Shown here one piece after another: positions 7,247 to 15,228 of a stretch of DNA of 21,756 nucleotides. The notes beneath the pieces were generated by a model. The model did no database searches and was not told the DNA's origin. It saw nothing but the letters and a program-made list of their open reading frames with translations. This stretch comes from an uncultured Eubacteriales bacterium (GTDB lineage: Bacteria; Bacillota; Clostridia; Lachnospirales; Lachnospiraceae): assembly GCA_900321915.1 (NCBI GenBank), contig ONXW01000056.1, positions 1-21,756 on the forward strand. The letters run 5' to 3'. Each line of letters starts with the position of its first letter. The stretch's first letter is position 1. The position numbers and the translations under genes are program-made.

Positions 7247-8392
7247 ATGAAGAGGATCAGTATCCTGGGTTCCACGGGTTCCATCGGGACCCAGACCCTG
7301 GAAGTCGTGAGAAATAACGGGGATATCCGGGTGACGGCCCTGGCCGCCGGCGCGAATGTCTCCCTGATGGAACAGCAGATCCGGGAATTTCACCCGCGTA
7401 TCGCGGTCCTGTATGACAGCGCGGCGGCGGAAGACCTGGCCGTGCGGGTAAAGGACCTGGATGTGAAGGTCTGTTCCGGCATGGATGGCCTGATTGAGGC
7501 GGCCACGGAGGAGGAAGCGGAGATTGTGGTCACGGCTGTGGTGGGCATGATCGGGATCCGGCCGACCATCGCCGCCATGCGGGCCGGGAAGGACATCGCC
7601 CTGGCCAACAAGGAAACCTTGGTGACGGCAGGGCATATCATCATGCCCCTGGCGAAGGAGGCGGGCGTGCGGATCCTGCCTGTGGACAGCGAGCACGCGG
7701 CTATTTTCCAGTGCCTGCAGGGCGCGGGGGGAAATCCGGTAAAGAAGATTCTTCTTACGGCCAGCGGCGGCCCGTTCCGCGGAAAGACGAGAGCGGAGAT
7801 GGCGCAGGTCCGTCCGGAGGACGCACTGAAGCACCCGAACTGGCACATGGGGCACAAAATCACCATTGACAGCTCCACCATGGTCAACAAAGGGCTGGAG
7901 GTGATGGAGGCCCACTGGCTGTTCGGCGTGGAGATGGATCAGGTGCAGGTGGTCATCCAGCCGCAGAGCGTGATCCATTCGATGGTGGAGTATGAGGACG
8001 GGGCCGTGATCGCCCAGCTGGGCACACCGGACATGAAGCTCCCGATCCAGTACGCGCTCTACTATCCGGAACGCCGGTATCTCCCCGGAGACCGGCTGGA
8101 TTTCGGCATGCTTAAGGATATTACCTTTGAGAACCCGGATATGGTGAATTTCCCCGCCCTCTCCATGGCGTACCGCGCCGGGAGGACAGGGGGATCGCTT
8201 CCCACCGTGTTCAACGCGGCGAATGAGCTCGCGGTGGCCTGGTTCCTGGAGAAAAAGATAGGGTATCTCACCATCACGGATATTATCGGGGAGGCTATGG
8301 AACACCATACGGTCATTCCCGACCCGGATGTGGGGGAGATCCTGGAAACAGAGGCCCGGACGAGGGCGTTTATTGAGAGCAGAAGCTGGTAA
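7247..8392 (+). CDS. dxr: 1-deoxy-D-xylulose 5-phosphate reductoisomerase
   Basis: Second step of the MEP pathway: converts DXP to 2-C-methyl-D-erythritol 4-phosphate with NADPH and a divalent metal. The 381-aa length is standard. Motifs: NADPH-binding GSTGSIGTQTLEV (8-20), ALANKET (118-124), metal-binding DSEHAAIFQCL (147-157), SGGPFR (173-178), the substrate-covering loop HPNWHMG (196-202), and IDSSTMVNKGLEVMEAHWLF (207-226). GGAG about 9 nt upstream supports the ATG. A 37-nt gap separates it from cdsA, with no hairpin or promoter seen. It supplies isoprenoid precursor for uppS in the same operon. Confidence 0.97.
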   Translation: MKRISILGSTGSIGTQTLEVVRNNGDIRVTALAAGANVSLMEQQIREFHPRIAVLYDSAAAEDLAVRVKDLDVKVCSGMDGLIEAATEEEAEIVVTAVVGMIGIRPTIAAMRAGKDIALANKETLVTAGHIIMPLAKEAGVRILPVDSEHAAIFQCLQGAGGNPVKKILLTASGGPFRGKTRAEMAQVRPEDALKHPNWHMGHKITIDSSTMVNKGLEVMEAHWLFGVEMDQVQVVIQPQSVIHSMVEYEDGAVIAQLGTPDMKLPIQYALYYPERRYLPGDRLDFGMLKDITFENPDMVNFPALSMAYRAGRTGGSLPTVFNAANELAVAWFLEKKIGYLTITDIIGEAMEHHTVIPDPDVGEILETEARTRAFIESRSW

Positions 8393-8397
8393 AACCT

Positions 8398-9465
8398 ATG
8401 ATAAGTATTATTGCGGCGATTCTGGTATTCAGCCTGATTGTTTTGTTTCATGAATTCGGCCATTTCCTGATGGCCCGGAGGAGCGGCGTCTGCGTGCTGG
8501 AGTTCTCGCTCGGCATGGGGCCGCGGATCGTGAGCTTTGTCAGGGGAGGCACCAGGTATTCCCTGAAGGCCCTCCCGCTGGGCGGTTCCTGCATGATGCT
8601 GGGAGAAGATGAGGCGGACGTTCCCGCGGATATGATACCGCCTGACGCGGTGGGGCTTCCCTTCGGGAAGGTGGCCGCGTGGAAGCGGTTCCTTGTGATT
8701 GCCGGCGGACCGGTATTCAATTTCATCCTGGCCTTTTTCTGCGCCTGCTTTGTGATCGGGCTTTTCGGTTACGACAGGCCGGAGGTGAGCGGCATCATGG
8801 AGGGCTATCCCGCGGAGGAAGCGGGGCTTATGCCCGGGGATGTCATCACGGAGCTGAACGGCCACAATATCCTGATTTACCGGGATATCACAGCGTATAT
8901 CATGACCCACGAGGGAAAAGAACTCCGGCTCACCTACGAGAGGGACGGGGAGAAGGCCGATACGGTCATTGTCCCGAAGTATTCCGCGGATGCGGGCAGG
9001 TACCTCATCGGCATCACCGGGGGCGCCTACCGGAAGGCGGAGAATCCGCTGGTTGTGGCGCAGTACGGAGCCTACGAGGTGAGATACTGGATATACCTGA
9101 CCTGGCAGAGTCTGGGAATGCTTGTCCGGCGCGAGGTGAAGGAAGATGATATCGGCGGTCCCGTGAAGATTGTGTCCATGATCGGGGAAACCGTGAATGA
9201 GAGCAGGCCCTACGGCATGATGATTGTGATCCTGAACCTGGCCAGCATGTGCGTGTTCCTGAGCGCCAACCTCGGCGTCATGAACCTGCTCCCGTTTCCC
9301 GCCCTGGACGGCGGGAGGCTGGTCTTCATATTCCTGGAAATGGTCCGGGGGAAGCGGGTGGACCCGGAGATAGAGGGCCGGATCCACGTGGCCGGGTTTA
9401 TGATCCTGATGGCCCTGATGGTGGTCGTATTCTGGCACGACCTCCGGGACCTGTTTATAAAATAG
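8398..9465 (+). CDS. rseP: RIP (site-2) zinc metalloprotease RseP family
   Basis: Intramembrane M50 zinc protease that cleaves transmembrane substrates, such as anti-sigma factors or signal-peptide remnants, after a first cut outside the membrane. The 355-aa protein has the first membrane helix with HEFGH (H18, E19, H22), then GGSCMMLGE, a PDZ domain around 125-190 (EEAGLMPGDVITELNG), and the third zinc ligand in NLLPFPALDGGR (D304), followed by a last membrane helix. The ATG lies 5 nt after the dxr stop, and no convincing Shine-Dalgarno sequence is seen, so translation is probably coupled to dxr. The N-terminus begins directly with the membrane helix, as usual. The substrate in this organism is unknown. 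Confidence 0.95.
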   Translation: MISIIAAILVFSLIVLFHEFGHFLMARRSGVCVLEFSLGMGPRIVSFVRGGTRYSLKALPLGGSCMMLGEDEADVPADMIPPDAVGLPFGKVAAWKRFLVIAGGPVFNFILAFFCACFVIGLFGYDRPEVSGIMEGYPAEEAGLMPGDVITELNGHNILIYRDITAYIMTHEGKELRLTYERDGEKADTVIVPKYSADAGRYLIGITGGAYRKAENPLVVAQYGAYEVRYWIYLTWQSLGMLVRREVKEDDIGGPVKIVSMIGETVNESRPYGMMIVILNLASMCVFLSANLGVMNLLPFPALDGGRLVFIFLEMVRGKRVDPEIEGRIHVAGFMILMALMVVVFWHDLRDLFIK

Positions 9466-9485
9466 AGACTGCGGGGAAATATGAT

Positions 9486-10553
9486 ATGACATACAGAGAA
9501 CAGACAAAAACGGTCATGATCGGGGACTGCGCCGTCGGCGGCGGGAATCCCGTGAGGATCCAGTCCATGTGCAACACCAGGACGGAGGACGCGGCGGCGA
9601 CCGCGGCCCAGATCCTGGAGCTTGAGAAAGCAGGGTGCGAGATTATACGCACGGCCGTCCCCACCATGGAGGCGGCCCTCGCGATCCGGGACATAAAAAA
9701 ACAGATCCATATCCCCCTCGTGGCGGATATTCACTTTGATTACCGCCTCGCCATCGCGGCCATGGAGAACGGCGCCGACAAGATCCGCATCAATCCGGGA
9801 AATATCGGCTCCGCCGACCGGGTCCGCGCGGTGGTTGACTGCGCGAAGGAGCGGGGAATCCCCATCCGGGTCGGGGTCAATTCCGGGTCCCTGGAAAAAG
9901 AGTACCTGGAAAAATACGGCGGCGTCACGGCCGCGGGTCTTGTGGAGAGCGCCCTCGGCAAAGTGCGGATGATCGAGGATATGGGATATGACAACCTGGT
10001 GATCAGCATCAAATCTTCGGATGTCATGATGTGCGTGAAGGCGCACGAGCTGATCGCGGACAGGACCCGTTATCCCCTCCACGTGGGAATCACGGAGGCC
10101 GGCACCGTCCTGGAGGGAAATATCAAGTCCGCCGTCGGCCTCGGCCTGATCCTCGGGCAGGGCATCGGCGACACCATCCGGGTGTCCCTGACGGGGAGCC
10201 CGCTGGAAGAGATCTATTCCGCGAAGCTGATCCTCCGGACGCTCGGCCTGAGGAAAGGCGGCGTGGAGGTGGTATCCTGCCCGACCTGCGGCAGGACGCA
10301 GATAGACCTGATCGGCCTCGCGGGCAGGGTGCAGGAGATGGTGCGGGATTACCCGCTGGATATTAAGGTCGCCGTCATGGGATGTGTGGTGAACGGCCCC
10401 GGCGAGGCGCGCGAGGCGGATCTCGGCATAGCCGGCGGCATCGGGGAAGGCCTTCTTATCAGGAAGGGTGAGATTGTAAAAAAGCTTCCCGAGGCGGAGC
10501 TCCTCGGGGCGCTGAAGGAGGAACTGGACAGGCTTCTGGAGCAGTCCTCCTGA
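9486..10553 (+). CDS. ispG: 4-hydroxy-3-methylbut-2-en-1-yl diphosphate synthase (IspG/GcpE)
   Basis: Iron-sulfur enzyme of the MEP pathway that reductively opens ME-cPP to HMBPP. The 355-aa protein matches the short bacterial form. The N-terminal TIM barrel carries GGGNPVRIQSM (18-28), ADIHFDYRLAI (80-90) and KIRINPGNIG (99-108). The C-terminal [4Fe-4S] module has SCPTCGRTQ (C265, C268) and GCVVNGPGEA (C300, E307). The frame is open farther upstream into rseP, but those residues are not family-like, so the start is put at ATG 9486, with GGGG at 9473-9476 about 9 nt before it. QSMCNT takes the place of the more common QSMTNT. It works with dxr to feed uppS. Confidence 0.96.
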   Translation: MTYREQTKTVMIGDCAVGGGNPVRIQSMCNTRTEDAAATAAQILELEKAGCEIIRTAVPTMEAALAIRDIKKQIHIPLVADIHFDYRLAIAAMENGADKIRINPGNIGSADRVRAVVDCAKERGIPIRVGVNSGSLEKEYLEKYGGVTAAGLVESALGKVRMIEDMGYDNLVISIKSSDVMMCVKAHELIADRTRYPLHVGITEAGTVLEGNIKSAVGLGLILGQGIGDTIRVSLTGSPLEEIYSAKLILRTLGLRKGGVEVVSCPTCGRTQIDLIGLAGRVQEMVRDYPLDIKVAVMGCVVNGPGEAREADLGIAGGIGEGLLIRKGEIVKKLPEAELLGALKEELDRLLEQSS

Positions 10554-10561
10554 GTGGAAAC

Positions 10562-10578
10562 AGGGAGTAATGGGAATG
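10562..10578 (+). promoter_or_regulatory. Ribosome-binding site bearing on the polC start
   Basis: AGGGAG at 10562-10567 is followed by in-frame ATGs at 10570, 10576 and 10582. Spacing to 10570 is only 2 nt, too short for normal initiation. Spacing to 10576 is 8 nt and to 10582 is 14 nt. 10576 is therefore the preferred start. Confidence 0.6.
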
Positions 10579-13500
10579 AAAATGTTTCTGGATGTTTTTC
10601 CGACGCTTCAGGTTACGGACAGCCTGCGGAGCTTCCTTGAAAAGGTGGAGGTGGAGCGGGTTTCCATAAACCGCGAACACACGCTGATCTCCGTATATAT
10701 CGTCAGCCCGCGCCTGATGCCGCGGCAGAATGTCGAGAAGATGGAAGCGGGCATACGGAACCAGCTGTTTGCCGGAAAGAATGTCCGGATCCGCATTTTC
10801 GAGAAATACCGCCTTTCCGGCCAGTATACGCCGGAGAAACTGCTGAAGGTTTACCGGGAGAGTATCCTGCACGAGCTGCGGGGATACAGCATGCTCCTGT
10901 ACCAGATGTTTAAGAAGGCAGAGACGGACTTCCCGGAGGAAAACCTGATGCGCCTCACGGCGGAGGATCGGGAGATTTCCCGGGAAATGGCGCCGGAGCT
11001 CGCGAGAATCCTGGAAAAGATCTTTACGGAGCGCTGCGGCCTCCCCACGGAGGTCGTGTTTGACTGGAAGGAACCGGAAAGCGCGGCGCGGGAGGAAGAA
11101 CCGGTACCGGAAACAGCCGGGGAGACGCTTCCTGCGCGGGAAGACGCGCCGGAGGATATACCGCGGCAGGCGGAGACCGCGCGGGAAGACGCGCCGCAGC
11201 AGCAGGAAGCCCCGGAGTCCCGGAGGGGACTGCCGCCGGCGAATAAGGAGACGGACCGGAATTCCCGCCAAAAAGGGAAAAAGGGAAACGGACAGAAGGG
11301 TTCGTTCCGCAGGCCCTATGTCAGGTCGGAGAACCAGGATGTGCTGTTCGGGCGCGATTTTAACGATGACCCTGTGCCCATAAGCGAGCTGGACGGGCAC
11401 CTGGGAAATGTTTCCGTCCGGGGAAAAATCATACACTGCGAGACCATGGGGCTCCGCTCCGGGTCCACCCTGTTCATGGCGAACATTACGGATTTTACGG
11501 ATACCATCCGCGTGAAGGTGTTTGCCGACGAAGACAGCGTATCCGATGTGAAGACAGCCCTGAAGGAGGGGCAGTTTGTCATCCTGAAGGGCGTCGCCAA
11601 CAACGACAGGTTCGACGGGGAGCTGACCATAAGCTCCGTCACCGGCATTAAAAAATACGCCGATTTCCGGAAGAAGCGGGAAGACTGCAGTCCCGTCAAG
11701 AGGGTGGAGCTTCACTGCCACACCAAAATGAGCGATATGGACGGCGTTTCCGATGTGGGGGATATCCTGAGAAGGGCGGACTCGTGGGGGATGGACGCGC
11801 TGGCGGTGACCGACCACGGATGCGTGCAGGCATTTCCCGACGCGCTTCACACGAAGCTTTCCCCTGGCTTCAAGGTGATATACGGGATGGAAGGCTACCT
11901 GGTGAATGACATCCTGGAGCTGGCGGAGAACAGCAGGGGCCAGGATCTCGACCATTCCTGCGTTGTCTTTGATATTGAGACCACGGGCTTCAGCCCGGTC
12001 ACAAACCAGATTATAGAGATCGGGGCCGTGCGTGTGGAGAAGGGCAGGATCACGGAAAGGTTCAGCTCCTTCGTCAACCCGGAGGTGCCGATCCCGTTTC
12101 GTATCGAAGAGCTGACGGGCATAAACGACAACATGGTCCTGGAGGCCCCCGTCATCGCGGAGGTTCTCCCGCGGTTCCTGGAATTCTGCGGGGATTCCGT
12201 GATTGTAGCCCACAACGCCTCCTTCGACACATCGTTTATCCGCGAAAACGCGGCGAGGCTGGGAATACCCTATAACCCCACCATCCTGGACACCGTGTCG
12301 CTGGCAAGGCTCCTTCTGCCGAACCTGAACCGCTACAAGCTGGACACCGTGGCTAAAGAGCTGAAGATCTCCCTGGAGAATCACCACCGGGCGGTGGATG
12401 ACGCGGAGGCGACGGCGGAAATCTTTGTCCGCTTCCTCGAAATGCTCCGGGCGAGGGATATCCACAACCTCACGGAGCTGAACGCTGTCCGGGAAATGAC
12501 CCCGGAGGCGGTCATGAAGCTTCCGACATACCACATCATTATCCTTGCGAAAAATGATCTCGGGCGGATCAATCTCTACCGCCTGGTTTCCGAGTCCTGC
12601 CTGACGTATTTCCGCCACAGGCCGCGGATTCCCAAAAGCCTGCTCCGGAAATACCGGGAGGGGCTGATCCTCGGCTCGGCCTGCGAGGCGGGAGAGCTGT
12701 TCCAGGCTGTCGCCAGGGGCGTTTCCGACGACGAGCTGGGAAAGATCGTGGATTTCTACGATTACCTGGAGATCCAGCCTATCGGGAACAATGAATTCAT
12801 GATCCGCGATGAGAAGAGCGACGTCCGGAACGAGGAGGACCTGAAAAACCTGAACCGGAAGATAGTCTCCCTGGGAGAGCAGTTCCGGAAGCCCGTCTGC
12901 GCCACCTGCGACGTCCATTTCCTGGATCCGGAGGACGAGGTTTACCGCCGGATCATTATGTACAGCAAGGGGTTCAAGGACGCGGACAACCAGGCCCCCC
13001 TCTATCTGCGGACAACGGAGGAGATGCTGGAGGAATTCGAATACCTGGGAAGCGACAAGGCGAAAGAGATCGTCATCGACAACACCAGGATGATAGCCGC
13101 CATGTGCGAGCGCATTTCCCCGGTCAGGCCCGACAAGCGGCCGCCGGTGATTCCGGATTCCGACAAGATGCTCCGGACCATATGCTACAACCGCGCCCAC
13201 GAGATGTACGGGAGCGACCTGCCGCCCATTGTCACGGAGCGGCTGGAGAGGGAGCTGAATTCTATTATCAGCAATGGCTTTGCCGTTATGTACATCATCG
13301 CCCAGAAGCTGGTGTGGAAGTCCAATGAGGACGGATACCTGGTGGGATCCCGGGGATCGGTGGGATCTTCTTTCGTGGCCACCATGGCGGGAATCACAGA
13401 GGTAAATCCCCTGAGCCCGCACTATTACTGTCCGGAATGCCACTACAGTGACTTTGACTCTCCGGAGGTGAAGAAGTTTTCCGGAATGGCGGGCTGCGAT

Positions 13501-15033
13501 ATGCCTGACAAAGTCTGCCCGGTGTGCGGGAAGCCGCTCAGGAAAGACGGGTTTGATATCCCCTTCGAGACCTTCCTCGGATTCAAGGGGGACAAGGAGC
13601 CGGATATTGACCTGAATTTTTCCGGGGAGTACCAGAGCCGCGCCCACACCTACACGGAAGTGATTTTCGGCAAGGGACAGACGTTCCGCGCCGGCACCAT
13701 CGGCACACTGGCGGACAAGACCGCTTTTGGGTATGTGCTCCATTACTGCGAGGAAAAGGAGATACGGAAGCGCCGCTGCGAGATGGAACGCCTGGCGTCG
13801 GGCTGCGTCGGTGTGCGCCGCACCACAGGGCAGCATCCGGGCGGGATTATCGTCCTTCCCCTGGGGGAGGAGATTTATTCCTTCACGCCGGTGCAGCACC
13901 CCGCGGATGACATGACTACCCGCACGGTGACGACGCATTTTGACTATCACTCGATTGACCACAACCTGCTGAAGCTGGATATCCTGGGACACGATGATCC
14001 CACCATGATCCGGATGCTGCAGGACCTGACCGGGGAGGACCCGCGGGACTGGCCGCTGGACGCGCCGGAGGTCATGAGCCTGTTCCAGAACACGGACGCC
14101 CTGGGCATTTCACCGGATGACATCGGCGGATGCCGCCTGGGCGCCCTGGGAATTCCCGAGTTCGGAACGGACTTTGCCATGCAGATGCTGATGGACACAA
14201 AACCGCAGTACCTGTCGGACCTGGTCCGGATTGCCGGCCTGGCCCACGGAACCGATGTGTGGCTGGGAAATGCCGAGACGCTGATCAAAGAGGGGAAGTG
14301 CACCATCAGTACCGCCATCTGCTGCCGCGACGATATCATGGTTTACCTGATAGCGCAGGGGATGGACAAGGGGCTTTCCTTCAAGATTATGGAAGCCGTC
14401 CGGAAGGGCAAGGGGCTGCAGCCGGAGTGGGAGACGGACATGAAGGCCCACGGGGTGCCGGACTGGTATATCTGGTCCTGCAAAAAGATCAAATACATGT
14501 TCCCGAAAGCCCACGCGGCGGCCTACGTCATGATGGCGTGGCGCATCGCGTACTGCAAGGTCCATTATCCCCTGGCTTACTACGCGGCGTATTTCTCCAT
14601 CCGCGCGAGCGGCTTCTCCTACGAGCTGATGTGCCGGGGGAGGGAGGAGCTGGAAAAAAACCTCGCGGACTACCGGTCCCGCTCCGACAGCCTCACCGTG
14701 AAGGAGAAGGATACGCTGCGGGACATGCGGATTGTCCAGGAAATGTACGCCCGGGGCTTCGAGTTTATCCCTATCGATATCTACAGGGCGGGTTCCAGAA
14801 ACTTCCGCATCATTGACGGGAAGCTCATGCCGTCCCTGGGAAGCATTGACGGGCTCGGGGAGAAAGCGGCGGACGCCATCGTGTTTGCCGCGGAAGAAGG
14901 CCCGTTCCTTTCCCGGGAGGATTTCATCAGCCGCACGAAGGTGTCGAAAACCATCTGCGAGCAGATGGCGTCCCTGGGACTTCTGGGGGATCTTCCGGAG
15001 AGCAACCAGCTGTCGCTGTTTGACCTTCTCTGA
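10576..15033 (+). CDS. polC: DNA polymerase III alpha subunit, PolC type
   Basis: Replicative polymerase of low-GC Gram-positives, with built-in proofreading. The 1,485 aa are slightly longer than typical (about 1,440). Domain order: N-terminal domains (1-180); a charged linker (about 180-250); an OB fold (NVSVRGKIIHCE, about 273); PHP domain part 1 (HCHTKMSDMDG, about 380); an inserted DEDDh exonuclease (DIETTG 466-471, NASFD about 551, HRAVDD 604-609); PHP part 2; then the polymerase. The polymerase carries a Cys4 zinc finger (CPEC, CPVC, about 952-984), catalytic Asp in PDIDLNF (1010, 1012), and a third Asp in KLDILG (1135). The C-terminus ends QLSLFDLL, a canonical beta-clamp-binding motif. 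All catalytic residues appear present. An alternative ATG at 10570 adds two residues. The gene is followed by hairpins and an AT-rich gap instead of the common rimP-nusA. Confidence 0.97.
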   Translation: MKMFLDVFPTLQVTDSLRSFLEKVEVERVSINREHTLISVYIVSPRLMPRQNVEKMEAGIRNQLFAGKNVRIRIFEKYRLSGQYTPEKLLKVYRESILHELRGYSMLLYQMFKKAETDFPEENLMRLTAEDREISREMAPELARILEKIFTERCGLPTEVVFDWKEPESAAREEEPVPETAGETLPAREDAPEDIPRQAETAREDAPQQQEAPESRRGLPPANKETDRNSRQKGKKGNGQKGSFRRPYVRSENQDVLFGRDFNDDPVPISELDGHLGNVSVRGKIIHCETMGLRSGSTLFMANITDFTDTIRVKVFADEDSVSDVKTALKEGQFVILKGVANNDRFDGELTISSVTGIKKYADFRKKREDCSPVKRVELHCHTKMSDMDGVSDVGDILRRADSWGMDALAVTDHGCVQAFPDALHTKLSPGFKVIYGMEGYLVNDILELAENSRGQDLDHSCVVFDIETTGFSPVTNQIIEIGAVRVEKGRITERFSSFVNPEVPIPFRIEELTGINDNMVLEAPVIAEVLPRFLEFCGDSVIVAHNASFDTSFIRENAARLGIPYNPTILDTVSLARLLLPNLNRYKLDTVAKELKISLENHHRAVDDAEATAEIFVRFLEMLRARDIHNLTELNAVREMTPEAVMKLPTYHIIILAKNDLGRINLYRLVSESCLTYFRHRPRIPKSLLRKYREGLILGSACEAGELFQAVARGVSDDELGKIVDFYDYLEIQPIGNNEFMIRDEKSDVRNEEDLKNLNRKIVSLGEQFRKPVCATCDVHFLDPEDEVYRRIIMYSKGFKDADNQAPLYLRTTEEMLEEFEYLGSDKAKEIVIDNTRMIAAMCERISPVRPDKRPPVIPDSDKMLRTICYNRAHEMYGSDLPPIVTERLERELNSIISNGFAVMYIIAQKLVWKSNEDGYLVGSRGSVGSSFVATMAGITEVNPLSPHYYCPECHYSDFDSPEVKKFSGMAGCDMPDKVCPVCGKPLRKDGFDIPFETFLGFKGDKEPDIDLNFSGEYQSRAHTYTEVIFGKGQTFRAGTIGTLADKTAFGYVLHYCEEKEIRKRRCEMERLASGCVGVRRTTGQHPGGIIVLPLGEEIYSFTPVQHPADDMTTRTVTTHFDYHSIDHNLLKLDILGHDDPTMIRMLQDLTGEDPRDWPLDAPEVMSLFQNTDALGISPDDIGGCRLGALGIPEFGTDFAMQMLMDTKPQYLSDLVRIAGLAHGTDVWLGNAETLIKEGKCTISTAICCRDDIMVYLIAQGMDKGLSFKIMEAVRKGKGLQPEWETDMKAHGVPDWYIWSCKKIKYMFPKAHAAAYVMMAWRIAYCKVHYPLAYYAAYFSIRASGFSYELMCRGREELEKNLADYRSRSDSLTVKEKDTLRDMRIVQEMYARGFEFIPIDIYRAGSRNFRIIDGKLMPSLGSIDGLGEKAADAIVFAAEEGPFLSREDFISRTKVSKTICEQMASLGLLGDLPESNQLSLFDLL
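11134..11196 (+). repeat. 18-bp in-frame direct repeat in the polC linker
   Basis: GCGCGGGAAGACGCGCCG occurs at 11134-11151 and again at 11179-11196, exactly 45 bp apart, so the reading frame is kept. Each copy encodes AREDAP inside the acidic, Pro/Glu-rich linker between the PolC N-terminal domains and the OB fold. It probably reflects replication slippage in a tolerant linker. Confidence 0.85.
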
Positions 15034-15102
15034 TTCCCCGCCTTCTGTTGCGGGAATGTCAGGCGCGGGGAGAGCCCGCGCCTGCATGATGTCGTTATTT
15101 TA
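15033..15102 (+). terminator. Tandem hairpins after polC, probable terminator
   Basis: Two stems follow the stop codon. The first pairs ATTCCC(C)GC (15033-15041) with GCGGGAAT (15050-15057), with one bulged C. The second is perfect: CAGGCGCGGG (15060-15069), a 5-nt loop, and CCCGCGCCTG (15075-15084). After a short spacer the sequence turns AT-rich (TTATTTTAT, about 15094-15102). The T-rich stretch starts about 9 nt beyond the second stem, later than ideal, so termination efficiency is uncertain. Position at the end of a long operon supports the call. Confidence 0.65.
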
Positions 15103-15150
15103 TCTTAATAATTGTTTTATTTCTATGTCAGGCCAAATGTGGTATATTAA

Positions 15151-15179
15151 TTGTTATATGTGGAAGTCTGTTTTATTTT
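15151..15179 (+). promoter_or_regulatory. Candidate promoter for the SH3b-NlpC/P60 block
   Basis: Within the AT-rich gap of about 195 bp after polC, TTGTTA (15151-15156) and TATTTT (15174-15179) are spaced by 17 bp, each one mismatch or more from the sigma-A consensus. A second -10-like TATATT lies at 15143-15148 without a good -35. The gap differs sharply in base composition from its GC-rich surroundings and otherwise holds only the terminator hairpins. The assignment rests on pattern only. Confidence 0.4.
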
Positions 15180-15228
15180 GCAGTACAGGGTTTCACGGAC
15201 ATGAATATATACTTACGAGGTCTGAAAT

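Noticed and set aside
9249..9485. N-terminal extension of ispG into rseP
   Set aside because: The extra 79 residues are an out-of-frame reading of the rseP C-terminus (Arg/Pro/Gly-rich). The family N-terminus begins at the ATG at 9486.
11134..11196. CRISPR or mobile-element repeat
   Set aside because: There are only two 18-bp copies, in frame within polC with linker-type coding, and no array or transposase.
10459..13992. Minus-strand open frame of 1,177 codons opposite polC
   Set aside because: It is antisense to a gene with full PolC motifs, is rich in His/Arg/Val/Leu of low-quality composition, and shows no domain. GC-rich codon bias leaves the antisense frame free of stops.
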